Assembly (NCBI RefSeq): GCF_009727155.1 | Contig: NZ_WNWM01000002.1 | Span: 1,798,001-1,862,000, forward strand | Origin: Pseudoduganella dura | GTDB taxonomy: Bacteria > Pseudomonadota > Gammaproteobacteria > Burkholderiales > Burkholderiaceae_D | Length of the DNA stretch: 64,000 nt | Direction of reading: 5' to 3' | Shown here: positions 46,139-54,813 of the stretch, piece by piece | Numbering within the stretch: the first letter of the stretch is position 1 | How the letters are laid out: each line of letters opens with the position of its first letter | Position numbers and translations under genes: made by a program | The notes under the pieces: model-generated | What the model was told of the DNA's origin: nothing | Database searches by the model: none | Seen by the model: the letters and a program-made list of their open reading frames with translations, nothing else

Positions 46139-46154
46139 CCTGTAGCGCTACCGG
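46139..46154. promoter_or_regulatory. LacI-family-type operator upstream of a receptor gene
   Basis: CCTGTAGCGCTACCGG is a 16-bp palindrome with one mismatched pair around the core GTAGCGCTAC, the form often bound by LacI-family sugar regulators. A TTGACA (minus strand) lies next to it. No LacI-family gene is in the window. Confidence 0.4.
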
Positions 46155-46214
46155 AACATGAAATTGTCGTAAGATTTACACGGTATTAACACGTAATCGC
46201 GCCGAACAAAGTCC

Positions 46215-47612
46215 TTACGCCGACGTCTCCACGATGCCTTCCGGCGTGCCGCCCATCAACCCGACGATCCGCTGCCGCACGAAATGCACGTGGCTGCGCA
46301 GGCCATACAGGTCGTTGGCGAACGACAGCGGGATCGACAGGTGGTTGACGCGGTCCTCGATCTCGTTCAGCCGCTCCAGTTGCGCGGCGTAGATCGCGCC
46401 GCGGTCTTCCTTCGCCACCTCCACCGCATCCTCGATCGCCCCCTCCACCGTGCGCAGCTGGCCGTACCAGCGGTAGATCCGCGAACGCACGCGCCACACA
46501 TACAGCGGCGGCACGATCTTCGACAGCGGCAGGATCAGGGCCGACAGCGCCAGCAGCAGCACCCACATGCGGTCGAGGAAATTGGCCAGCCAGAAGCTCA
46601 TGTAGCGCTGCAGGAACGGTGCGCCATCCTTGTAGTACTTGGCCGCTTCGTCGGCCACGGGAATCTCGGTGTACTTCGCGGAAGGGAACTGGCCCTGCTG
46701 CTGGAACCACCCCGCCCCGCCGTGGATCTTCGCCGCGGCCTGCACGAACAGTTCGACCAGCGCCGGGTGCAGGTCGTCGCGCGCGACCAGCGTGGCGGTC
46801 GGCGCGATCAGGTGGTAGTCGCGCGCCGGCAGGTCGCGGCCGAAATCGACGATGCCGTGCGGCAGCGTCACGTGCGAAAGGAACGGCAGGCGGCGCGTGT
46901 AGGCTTCCGCCTGGCTGAAATCGAACAGGACGATGCCGGGCGTCTGCAGCAGCATCTGGATCAGCGGATCGTCCGCGGCGGCGGCGAACACCAGGCCGTC
47001 GATGCGGCCTTCCAGCAGTTCCACCGTGGCCGGCGTGTTGTCCAGTTGCGTGGTCTGCAGTTCTTCCCGATCGACGCCGTTCACTTCCAGGATCTGGCGC
47101 ACCAGGCGCGGCGTGCCGCTGCCGCGCGCGCCGATGTTGATCTTCAGGCCGCGCAGCTGCGTGAGCTGGTTCAACGGCGGTGCGCCCTCTTTCGTGCGCA
47201 GGAACAGCCACACCGGTTCCGTGAAGAGGCTGCCCAGCGACACGAGGCCGCGGCGCTCCGCCTCGGCCTGGTCGGTGGAGCCGCTTTGCACGAAGGCGAT
47301 GTCGGTCCTGCCTTCGCCCAGCAGCTTCAGGTTGTCGCGCGAGCCGTGCGAGCCTTGCAGCGTGACGGCGATGCCTTCCTTCTTCAGCAACTCCTGATAC
47401 TTCTTGCCAAAGACATCGTAGGCGCTGTTGTCCTGCCCCGTGCCCAGTACCACCTTGCGCGGCGGCGCCGGGTCGACGATCAGGTAGGCGGCAACGCACA
47501 CGGCGGCGATGCCGAGGATCGTGGGACCGGCGGAAGCGGCCAGGTCGCGCAGCGAAAAGCTGGTGAACTTCTTCAGGCGGTTCATCGTGGAGCGGAGGAC
47601 GGGTTTCATCAT
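46215..47612 (-). CDS. TAXI-family solute-binding protein with N- and C-terminal membrane segments
   Basis: About 465 residues. An N-terminal membrane helix (AGPTILGIAAVCVAAYLIV) precedes the TAXI solute-binding fold (VLGTGQDNSAYDVFGKKYQ, INIGARGSGT, DGLVFAAAADDP). A second membrane helix near residue 360 (VLLLALSALILPLSKIVPPL) is followed by a charged C-terminal region of about 90 residues (VEGAIEDAVEVAKEDR, LERLNEIEDRVNHL). Typical TAXI proteins are soluble and partner a TRAP permease; no permease gene is nearby. A sensory or anchored binding role is possible. The start is uncertain: two adjacent ATGs at 47612/47609, no clear ribosome site. Confidence 0.8.
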   Translation of the reverse strand: MMKPVLRSTMNRLKKFTSFSLRDLAASAGPTILGIAAVCVAAYLIVDPAPPRKVVLGTGQDNSAYDVFGKKYQELLKKEGIAVTLQGSHGSRDNLKLLGEGRTDIAFVQSGSTDQAEAERRGLVSLGSLFTEPVWLFLRTKEGAPPLNQLTQLRGLKINIGARGSGTPRLVRQILEVNGVDREELQTTQLDNTPATVELLEGRIDGLVFAAAADDPLIQMLLQTPGIVLFDFSQAEAYTRRLPFLSHVTLPHGIVDFGRDLPARDYHLIAPTATLVARDDLHPALVELFVQAAAKIHGGAGWFQQQGQFPSAKYTEIPVADEAAKYYKDGAPFLQRYMSFWLANFLDRMWVLLLALSALILPLSKIVPPLYVWRVRSRIYRWYGQLRTVEGAIEDAVEVAKEDRGAIYAAQLERLNEIEDRVNHLSIPLSFANDLYGLRSHVHFVRQRIVGLMGGTPEGIVETSA

Positions 47613-47701
47613 GGCGGGCACGATGCCAAAGAATGATAAAAGATGCAAGACCGGTTGATCATCCTTATGATACGCGCTGGCTTCGCAACCGCAGGGAACC
47701 G

Positions 47702-48604
47702 ATGAGGACACCGCTTCTGGAACTGACGCTGGCACTGCTGCTGGCCGCGCCGTTGCCCGGCCTGGCCGGCGCGGCGCGGTGGCATGAATTCGACTACTAC
47801 AAGGGCAACGTCCTGGGCAGCGTGCATGGCGAAGGCGAAGAACGCCTCGCGCTGCTGCTGCGGGCCAGCGTGAACGGCACCAGCTGCTGGCTGCAGCTCG
47901 ATACCGGCGCCCCGGCCGCCGTCCACTGGCACACGCTTCGCCCCGACGGCACGGCGCCCGCTCCCGTGACCGTGACGGTGCGCATCGGCGACGTGGAAAA
48001 AACCCTGGCGGCCGATGCGGCCAATCTCGCACCGCTGCGGCAGCCTTCCTGCGGTGTCATCGGCACCGCCGGCAACGCGTTCTTCGAACACGGCACGCTG
48101 GCGCTGGATTTCAGGGACGGCCGCCTGGCCTTCGCGCCGGGTTCCGCGCTGCGCGACGTGGCGGCCGCGCAGCCGATGCTGTACCTGCGCTCGGGCGGCC
48201 CGGGTGGCCATCCGCTGCTGCCTGCCACGCTGCCCGACGGCCGCAGCGGCCACCTGCTGTTCGACACGGGCGCGGCCCGCTTCGGGCTGGCCGCGATCGA
48301 CGCGCAGGGCTGGCGGCAGCTGGCGGGCGACCGGCCATTGCTGCGCACCTTCGGCGCCGGGAACGTGACGGACCGGTCCCCGCTCGCGTGCCGCGATGCC
48401 GCCTATCCGGAGTCGATCGTGGTGGGGGCGTACACGATCGCGCCGGGCATGGTGTCTTTTTGCGAAGGGCGGCCGTTCCAGCTGGCGCAGCCGCTGCTGG
48501 GCATCCTCGGCGTGAAATCCGTGGGCGCGCGCCAGGTGACGCTCGATTACGTGGCGCAGCGCTGGCTGCTCGGCGAACCCGGGCGCTCGCTCGACACCCG
48601 CTGA
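47702..48604 (+). CDS. Secreted protein with two DTG motifs (aspartic-protease-like)
   Basis: 300 residues from the ATG at 47702. A signal peptide (TLALLLAAPLPGLAGA) is followed by two lobes, each with an aspartic-protease-like motif: CWLQLDTGAPAAV (near 65) and HLLFDTGAARFGL (near 205). Two DTG copies in one chain recall pepsin-like bilobal enzymes rather than dimeric retropepsins. Four Cys are present in the mature part. Activity is inferred; no close family is recognised. Divergent from the TAXI gene and followed by a hairpin terminator. Confidence 0.65.
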   Translation: MRTPLLELTLALLLAAPLPGLAGAARWHEFDYYKGNVLGSVHGEGEERLALLLRASVNGTSCWLQLDTGAPAAVHWHTLRPDGTAPAPVTVTVRIGDVEKTLAADAANLAPLRQPSCGVIGTAGNAFFEHGTLALDFRDGRLAFAPGSALRDVAAAQPMLYLRSGGPGGHPLLPATLPDGRSGHLLFDTGAARFGLAAIDAQGWRQLAGDRPLLRTFGAGNVTDRSPLACRDAAYPESIVVGAYTIAPGMVSFCEGRPFQLAQPLLGILGVKSVGARQVTLDYVAQRWLLGEPGRSLDTR

Positions 48605-48608
48605 AAGC

Positions 48609-48654
48609 GAAAAACCGGCGGCGGGAACCCCTGGGGGGTATCCGTCGCCGGTTT
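48609..48654. terminator. Bidirectional hairpin between convergent genes
   Basis: AAACCGGCGGCGG (48612-48624) pairs with CCGTCGCCGGTTT (48642-48654) with one G-T, with short A and T runs at the ends. Shared by the DTG protein gene and the PBP gene. Confidence 0.65.
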
Positions 48655-48670
48655 CATCGGCCGCTTCGGC

Positions 48671-51600
48671 TCAGCCGCCGCAGGCCTTCACCGGCGCGCC
48701 CAGCGCGGCGGCGGCAGCCGCCACCGACGAATCGGCGGGCGGCGTGGCGGCCTGGTTCGGCTCGATCAGCGGCATCAGGCTCGGAGCCAGTACCGTCAGC
48801 AGTTGCACCGGCAGCGCGCTGGTGAAGTCGTAGTTCTTCGATTCCGGGCCGCGCACGTAGGCGGTCATGCTGCCGAAGAAACGCTCGCCGATGTTGAACA
48901 CGAACGTCGCCGAACGGTTCACGTAGCGCGATTCGATCAGCCGGCCGCCGCCGGCATACACGTCGAAACGCTGGTCGCCGGTACCGGTCTTGCCGCCGAC
49001 CGGGATATTGGTGCCGTCCGCCGCCACGAAGGCGGTCTTGGCGCGCTTCGCGGTACCGTCCGACACCACGCCGCGGATCTCGTCGGCCGCCACGCGCGCC
49101 ACTTCCGGCGCCAGCACGCGTTCCGCCGCCACCTTCTCGGCGCGCACCACCTTCGTGTCGTACGGCGTGCCTGCCGCGAAGTGCAGCGATTCCACGCGCT
49201 GGATCGGCTTGCGCACACCGCCGTTGACGATGATGCCCATCATCTCGGCCAGCGCGGCCGGGCGGTCGGCCGACGCGCCCAGCGTGGTGGCATACGACGG
49301 CACCAGCGAGCCGAACGGGTAGCCCATTTTCTTCCACTGGCTATGGATGCCGATGAATGCCTCCATCTCCAGCAGGCCGGCGATGCGGCGATCCTGCGCA
49401 TGCTTGCGATGGGTCTTGAACAGCCACTGGTAGACTTCCTGGCGCTCCTTCTCCGAGGCGGCCACCACCTTCGACAGCGTGGCGCCCTCGTGCTGGCGCA
49501 GGTAGGCGACCAGCCACAGTTCCAGCGGATGCACGTTGGCCAGGTAGCCGCGGTCGGCCAGGTTCCACTTGTCCATCGCGTACTGCTCGTACATCTTTTC
49601 CAGCCGTTCCTGCGGCACTTCGTTCTGTTCGAGCAGGTTGCCGTTGACGAACATCGCGAACTCGCCGATCGATGCCTGCGGGAACAGCGTGCGGTGGATG
49701 TTCGCCAGCCGCAGCGGCGTGGGACGGATGCTGTCGACCAGGATCTTGTCCAGCTCCGACTTCGGCTTGCCCTTGTACTTGGCATAGAAGCGGTTCAGGA
49801 ACTCCTTGCCTTCCTTGTCCGCGAAGCGGGCCAGGTATTCGGCGCGGCGCGGATCGTCCGAATCGGCCAGCAGGCTGGCCGAGGAACCCGGCATCTGGAA
49901 CATGTAGTACTTGACCACGTCGCGCATCAGCCGCACGAACAGCAGGTTGGTCGAGCGGCGCAGGCCTTCGCGCACCGTCAGGATGCGGCCGTTGTCTTCC
50001 TTGGAGAAGTTGCCGAAGTAATGCAGCCCGCCGCCGGTGAAGAAGCCCTCGCCCGGGTTGCCGGAATAGGTGCGTTCCATCGCCGCGTTCAGCATCGCCG
50101 TCAGGTCGCGCTTGTCCATCGGCGTGATCGACAGCCATTCGATGCCCCAGGCGGTCAGCCGGTCCTTCGGGTCGAACTGCACGGCGCCCAGTTCGTCCGC
50201 GCTCTTGCCGCCGTACTTCCTGTACAGCTGGTCGACGATGTCGAGGTAGGTGACCAGCGTGCGCAGCTTGGCCGTGGAACCCAGGTCCAGCTTGGCGCCT
50301 TCGTTGATGTCCAGCGGCTGGTCGTAGTTATCGGTCTGCACGCGCAGGTAGTTCACCTTGTCGCCCCGCTCCAGCAGCGTGAAGCTGTAGACCACGCTGG
50401 CCGGATCGCCGTTGCCCAGCATGCCCTTGCCGGTCAGGCCCGCGGCCTCGGCCACGGTGGCATCCTTCAGGTCGCGCAGCATGGTGGCGACGGCGCGCTG
50501 GGCGTTGGCGTCCAGCGTGCTGACCACCGACAAATCGAGCCGGTCCAGGTTGTACATGCGGTTGTCGCCCAGCAGGTTCGCCAGGTGCACGCGCACCGTG
50601 TTGGCGGCCTTCTTCGTGACATAGCTGACCGGCGGCGCGGCCTGCAGGCCGTTGCCCTTGGCCGGGCGCAGCTTCTCCTTCAGCGCGGCGTCGCGCAGCG
50701 CCGGCGTGATGATGCCGTTGTCCGCCAGCAGGCGCAGGTGGCTGTTGGCCAGCGTTTCCAGGTCCTGGTCGCCGTCGCCCAGGTAATAGCTGGGGCGGCG
50801 CTGCGCGATCAGCAGCGACAGCGCTTCCTTGAACGCCAGTGCGCTGCCCGGCTGGTCCATGCGGCCGGACAGCAGCGCGTTGATTTCGTTGAAATCGCGG
50901 CCATACCAGACCCACATGCCGTCGCCGATGCCGTTCACTTCGCCGTAGCCCGGCTTGGCCGACAGCGGCACCGTGTTGAGGTAATCGACCACGATCTGGC
51001 GGCGCACCGCCGACGTGTCCTCGCCCTGCTGGTAGGCCCTCAGGGTGGCCGAGACCATCTGCTGCAGCTTGTCCTTCATCGAGCCGGTGCGGCCCTCCGG
51101 CGAGTGGCGGTACTTTTCGATCTGCGTGGCCAGCGTGCTGCCGCCGGCGGCACGGCTGCTGCCCAGGCCCACGGCGCTGGCCGATTTTTCCAGGATCGCC
51201 TTCGACAGGCGATCCCATTCCACGGCCGGGTTGCGCTTCGGATAGGTGTTGTCCAGCAGCTCGCGGTTCTCGATGAACAGCAGGCTGTGCACCAGTGCCG
51301 CCGGCGCCTGCTCGAAGCCCGGGTAGATCCGCTCCGGGTAGCTGGCCGTGAACAGCGGCTGAGCGCGGCAGTCGTAGATCGTGAGGCCGGTGCGGGTTTT
51401 TTCGCGGAACGTGGTGAACACGCCCATGTCCGCCAGCTGCACCATCTTCGGCGAAAAGCGCGACTGCGCCTGCACCTGGTAGTCGCGCTGTTTCAGGCGC
51501 TCCAGGTAATCGGGAATGTTGGCATAGCCCAGGCGCTCGTCGTACGGGCTGTCGTGCGGGAAGCGGATCGCGTTGCTGGGGCCGGGTTCGACCTTGTAGT

Positions 51601-51811
51601 TGAGCTGCTTGACCACGCCGGTGAAGTACTTCGCCTGCATCGTGGAAGTGCGGGATTCGTGCACCATCCACCAGATCGCCAGCGACAGCAGGACCAGCAT
51701 CAGCACGATGAATGCGTTACGGGAGCGACGGCTCTTGGGCTCGGACGGCGGCGGCGTGGCTGCCTGTTCGTCGTCCAGGCCCGGCCTTTCTTGGTCGTAT
51801 TGGGAAGACAT
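48671..51811 (-). CDS. Large divergent class A penicillin-binding-like protein
   Basis: 1046 residues from ATG 51811 (an upstream ATG at 51904 is possible). A membrane anchor lies at about 34-50. The glycosyltransferase-51 region (about 150-340) is degenerate: FIENREL replaces the usual E-D-x-x-F-x-x-H, GGSTLATQIEKY keeps motif 2, and KDKLQQM has Gln where motif 3 normally has Glu. The transpeptidase triad is complete: S512-T-A-K515, S620-T-N622 and K941-T-G, but about 240 extra residues lie between the last two. Such enzymes build peptidoglycan in the periplasm; here the transpeptidase looks active and the transferase doubtful. Monocistronic, convergent with the DTG protein gene. Confidence 0.85.
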   Translation of the reverse strand: MSSQYDQERPGLDDEQAATPPPSEPKSRRSRNAFIVLMLVLLSLAIWWMVHESRTSTMQAKYFTGVVKQLNYKVEPGPSNAIRFPHDSPYDERLGYANIPDYLERLKQRDYQVQAQSRFSPKMVQLADMGVFTTFREKTRTGLTIYDCRAQPLFTASYPERIYPGFEQAPAALVHSLLFIENRELLDNTYPKRNPAVEWDRLSKAILEKSASAVGLGSSRAAGGSTLATQIEKYRHSPEGRTGSMKDKLQQMVSATLRAYQQGEDTSAVRRQIVVDYLNTVPLSAKPGYGEVNGIGDGMWVWYGRDFNEINALLSGRMDQPGSALAFKEALSLLIAQRRPSYYLGDGDQDLETLANSHLRLLADNGIITPALRDAALKEKLRPAKGNGLQAAPPVSYVTKKAANTVRVHLANLLGDNRMYNLDRLDLSVVSTLDANAQRAVATMLRDLKDATVAEAAGLTGKGMLGNGDPASVVYSFTLLERGDKVNYLRVQTDNYDQPLDINEGAKLDLGSTAKLRTLVTYLDIVDQLYRKYGGKSADELGAVQFDPKDRLTAWGIEWLSITPMDKRDLTAMLNAAMERTYSGNPGEGFFTGGGLHYFGNFSKEDNGRILTVREGLRRSTNLLFVRLMRDVVKYYMFQMPGSSASLLADSDDPRRAEYLARFADKEGKEFLNRFYAKYKGKPKSELDKILVDSIRPTPLRLANIHRTLFPQASIGEFAMFVNGNLLEQNEVPQERLEKMYEQYAMDKWNLADRGYLANVHPLELWLVAYLRQHEGATLSKVVAASEKERQEVYQWLFKTHRKHAQDRRIAGLLEMEAFIGIHSQWKKMGYPFGSLVPSYATTLGASADRPAALAEMMGIIVNGGVRKPIQRVESLHFAAGTPYDTKVVRAEKVAAERVLAPEVARVAADEIRGVVSDGTAKRAKTAFVAADGTNIPVGGKTGTGDQRFDVYAGGGRLIESRYVNRSATFVFNIGERFFGSMTAYVRGPESKNYDFTSALPVQLLTVLAPSLMPLIEPNQAATPPADSSVAAAAAALGAPVKACGG

Positions 51812-52039
51812 AGGTTCTGCTACTTTGGTTCTGCTACTGGGTTCTGCTGAAGGAGTTTTGCTGCCGGTTCTGCCGGGAAGTTCCGCTCCCGGGGATTGCG
51901 CCATCCGGATTCCGCCGCCGGTGTCCGGCAGCCGCGTTGTGCGGCGCGGAATGCGCACAGCTTATTGCCATTGCACCACATCGCATCGATGTGCACGGGT
52001 CAACAGGACGAATATTGTGGAAGGTCCCATTATTTTCGC

Positions 52040-52078
52040 AAAAAAACAACGAGACTGATCTGCAAGCAACAGTCTCGT
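52040..52078 (-). terminator. Terminator of the five-gene operon
   Basis: On the minus strand ACGAGACTG and CAGTCTCGT form a perfect 9-bp stem followed by TTGTTTTTTT, about 50 bp after the CinA-like gene. Confidence 0.8.
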
Positions 52079-52129
52079 CACCGGCCCGTCACCGGGCTGT
52101 CATCCCGCCGTCATCCGGCCACGCCGTTT

Positions 52130-52990
52130 TCACACAGGCGCGTATTCGGCGCGCTGCGCATCGAGCCCGGCGCACAGCCGCACGAAGGCATCGGCCACCT
52201 GTGACGGATCGCCCTTCACGCCCAGCTCGATGTGCCGGCGCGTTTGCGCATCGCCCACGCTGGGCAGGCTGAACACTTTCACGCGCGGCCACGTGGCCTC
52301 GATTTCCACCATCAGCGGCGTCAGCGCCGACTCGGCGACCTCGTACACCAGCACCGCCTGTTCCGTGTGCGGGGCGCGGTTGAACAGGTGCGCGTAATGC
52401 GTGTCGAGCACCCATTCGATCATCGGCCACGCCATCACGGGAAAGCCCGGCACAAAATGGTGGCTGCCGAGCGAGAAGCCGGCCACGTTGTTATAGGGGT
52501 TCGGGATCAGTTCGGCGCCCTCGGCGAACTCCGCCATCTTGAGCCGCTGCAGGTTGTCCGGCGCGTTCAGGTCCGCCTCCCTGCCCTCGTCGCGCGCCAC
52601 CTGCAGCACGCGCTGGCGGATGTTCTCGGCGCCTTGCGGGTGCAGCAGCAGCGGGCGGCCCAGCGCGGCGGCCGCGGCCTGGCGCGTGTGGTCGTCCGGC
52701 GTGGCACCGATGCCGCCGGTGGAAAACACGATGTCGCCGCTGGCGAACGTGCGCCGCAAGGTGGCGGTGATGCGTGCTGGATCGTCGCCGATGTACTCGG
52801 CCCAGCCCAGCTGCAGGCCGCGCGCGGCCAGCAGCTGCACCACTTTCGGCAGGTGCGCGTCGACGCGCTTGCCGGACAGGATTTCGTCGCCGACGATGAT
52901 CAGTCCGATCGTCCTGCTGTCCGCCGTATTGTCCACATTGCCGCTCGCTTTGCTGCTCACTTTGCTGACTTCGCTGACGCTATTGCTCAT
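52130..52990 (-). CDS. CinA-like competence/damage-inducible domain protein
   Basis: 286 residues with the molybdopterin-binding-like fold of CinA N-terminal domains: IGLIIVGDEILSGKRVD, VFSTGGIGATPDDHT, and later GFPVMAWPMIEWVL. There is no C-terminal nicotinamide-nucleotide amidase domain. The first 25 residues are a Ser/Val/Lys-rich tail (SVSEVSKVSSKASGN) not expected in the family. GGAG stands 5 bases before the ATG, which overlaps the stop of the EI24 gene, so it is the last gene of the operon. Function unproven in this family. Confidence 0.85.
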   Translation of the reverse strand: MSNSVSEVSKVSSKASGNVDNTADSRTIGLIIVGDEILSGKRVDAHLPKVVQLLAARGLQLGWAEYIGDDPARITATLRRTFASGDIVFSTGGIGATPDDHTRQAAAAALGRPLLLHPQGAENIRQRVLQVARDEGREADLNAPDNLQRLKMAEFAEGAELIPNPYNNVAGFSLGSHHFVPGFPVMAWPMIEWVLDTHYAHLFNRAPHTEQAVLVYEVAESALTPLMVEIEATWPRVKVFSLPSVGDAQTRRHIELGVKGDPSQVADAFVRLCAGLDAQRAEYAPV

Positions 52991-53814
52991 GTCGTCTCCA
53001 GGTCCTTCGTTGATCCGCCGCGGGCGCGCAGTTGCGACAGGGCTTCAAGACAATAATACTGAAACCATAATCCGGTGAAGATAAAAATAAGCACATACAG
53101 CCACACGGCCGCGGCCAGCAGGAACGGGAACAGCACCACGGCGATCGCGGCGCCGCCGATCCACACGATCGCCGGCAGCGAACCGGCCATGCCGGAAGCC
53201 ACGCCGATGGCCAGCAGCGGCCATTTCTTCTCGCGCTGGAGGACGCCGATTTCCTCCGCGCTGGCATGCTCGGACAGGGCGTCGTAGCTCATCACGCGCG
53301 ACGTCAGCCAGCCCCACAGCAGGGCCGACGACACGATCGCCAGCGGCGGCACCGCATACAGCGGCAGCAGGCAAAGCCAGATCACGATGAACACCAGGAA
53401 CAGCGAGATCGCCTTGCCGATGCCCTTGACGAGGCTGCCGCCCTGCTTCTTCTCCAGATGCGGGTAGTGGCGGTCGCCCACGTGTTTCACGATCGCCGGC
53501 ACCGCCGCCACGCCGATGAAGATCAGCGCCGTCAGGATCATCAGCGGCAACAGCAGCAGCATCGCGAACAGCGGCACCACCACGGTCTTCAGCATGGCCA
53601 GGCCGATGGTTTCCAGCCACTGGCTCGAATACTGGTACAGCTCGAAATCGAAGAAGTGGCCGGTCAGCCAATCCAGCAGGGGCTGCAGCGTGAAATACAG
53701 CACCACGCCCCATACCCCGATCGACAGCAGGAACGGCACCGCCGACAGGATCAGCATGCGGCCGTGCAGCTGCGACAGCACCGCGCGGCCATAGGCATTC
53801 AATACACCGCGCAT
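52987..53814 (-). CDS. EI24-domain membrane protein (CysZ-like)
   Basis: 275 residues with about six hydrophobic segments, for example LILSAVPFLLSIGVWGVVLYF, VPLFAMLLLLPLMILTALIF and LFLVFIVIWLCLLPLYAV. The pattern matches EI24/CysZ-type inner-membrane proteins; CysZ carries sulfate, but that substrate cannot be claimed here. Start and stop overlap both neighbours (TGATG with the hydroxylase gene, ATGA with the CinA-like gene), showing tight translational coupling. Confidence 0.8.
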   Translation of the reverse strand: MRGVLNAYGRAVLSQLHGRMLILSAVPFLLSIGVWGVVLYFTLQPLLDWLTGHFFDFELYQYSSQWLETIGLAMLKTVVVPLFAMLLLLPLMILTALIFIGVAAVPAIVKHVGDRHYPHLEKKQGGSLVKGIGKAISLFLVFIVIWLCLLPLYAVPPLAIVSSALLWGWLTSRVMSYDALSEHASAEEIGVLQREKKWPLLAIGVASGMAGSLPAIVWIGGAAIAVVLFPFLLAAAVWLYVLIFIFTGLWFQYYCLEALSQLRARGGSTKDLETT

Positions 53815-54812
53815 CAGTGCGCCCTCCGCCGCCGCGCGAATTCGACCATCCGCTTCATCCCCAGCCATTGCTGCCGCCAGAAGCCGCGGCCGTAATCGCG
53901 GCCGGGCACCACTGTGCCGTCGGCGTTCGTGCGGGCCACCTGGTCGCGCACGCCGGTGCGGGCGAACGCGGGCGTGAAGTTCGCGGTGCGGAACAGCAGG
54001 TCCCACACCGGCAGGATCACGGCGAAATTGCAGCCGCCGAGCGAGCCCGTGCCGCGCGATTCATGGCCGATGCCGGCCGCGTGGTGCAGCCGGTGATAGC
54101 GCGGCGAGACCAGCAGCCGTTCGCCGATCCGGCCGAAATGGATGCGCACGTTGGCGTGCTGCAGGCTTTGCAGGATGCGCGACAGCGACACCAGCAGCAC
54201 ATACTGCCCCGGCGGTACGCCGATCGCCAGCGCGATCAGCGCCAGGTACAGGTCGCGCAGCAGGTCGTCGAGCAGGTGGTTGCGGTCGTCGCTCCACAGG
54301 TTCATGTCCTGCTGGCTGTGGTGCAGGCTGTGCAGTCCCCACCACCAGCCGATGCCGTGCTGGGCGCGGTGATACCAGTAATCGAAGAAGTCCAGCACCA
54401 CGAAATACACGAAGAAGCTGGCCAGCGGATGCATGTCCGTGACCAGGTTTTCCAGGTTGAAGGGGCGCACGTTTTCCAGGCGCAGCCAGGCGGTCATGTG
54501 GTCCATCAGCGGATCGAGCGTGAAGAAGACCAGCACCGGGAACAGGCCGATGCGATGCAGGAAGGTGTAGGTGAAATCGTTCCAGCGGGCGCGGCGGTCG
54601 GCAAAGGCGTGTACGGGGATCGCGGCTTCCAGCGGCCGCAGCACCAGGAAGATCAGCGCGATCTCGCAGATGCCGATCAGGAACCACTCGGTGCCTTCGA
54701 ACGCATCCTCGAGCAGGTCGCCGAAGCCGGCGTGGTACATCACCGGTTCGATCACGGCCTGGAACAGCCAGCCCTGGGCCTGTGCGAACCAGTCGATAAG
54801 AAGTTGCATCAT
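53814..54812 (-). CDS. Sterol-desaturase-type fatty acid hydroxylase
   Basis: 332 residues, several membrane segments and the three His clusters of the di-iron family: HRAQH (YWYHRAQHGIGW), HSLHH, and YHRLHH. Such integral membrane oxygenases hydroxylate or desaturate lipids. The substrate is not known; bacterial relatives act on fatty acids, hopanoids or sterol-like lipids. Two ATGs (54812, 54809) are possible; the deacetylase stop is 1 base upstream. Confidence 0.87.
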   Translation of the reverse strand: MMQLLIDWFAQAQGWLFQAVIEPVMYHAGFGDLLEDAFEGTEWFLIGICEIALIFLVLRPLEAAIPVHAFADRRARWNDFTYTFLHRIGLFPVLVFFTLDPLMDHMTAWLRLENVRPFNLENLVTDMHPLASFFVYFVVLDFFDYWYHRAQHGIGWWWGLHSLHHSQQDMNLWSDDRNHLLDDLLRDLYLALIALAIGVPPGQYVLLVSLSRILQSLQHANVRIHFGRIGERLLVSPRYHRLHHAAGIGHESRGTGSLGGCNFAVILPVWDLLFRTANFTPAFARTGVRDQVARTNADGTVVPGRDYGRGFWRQQWLGMKRMVEFARRRRAH

Positions 54813-54813
54813 T

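Noticed and set aside
52979..53010. Separate promoter between the EI24 and CinA-like genes
   Set aside because: The start and stop codons overlap, so no space is left for one, and GGAG for the second gene lies inside the first.
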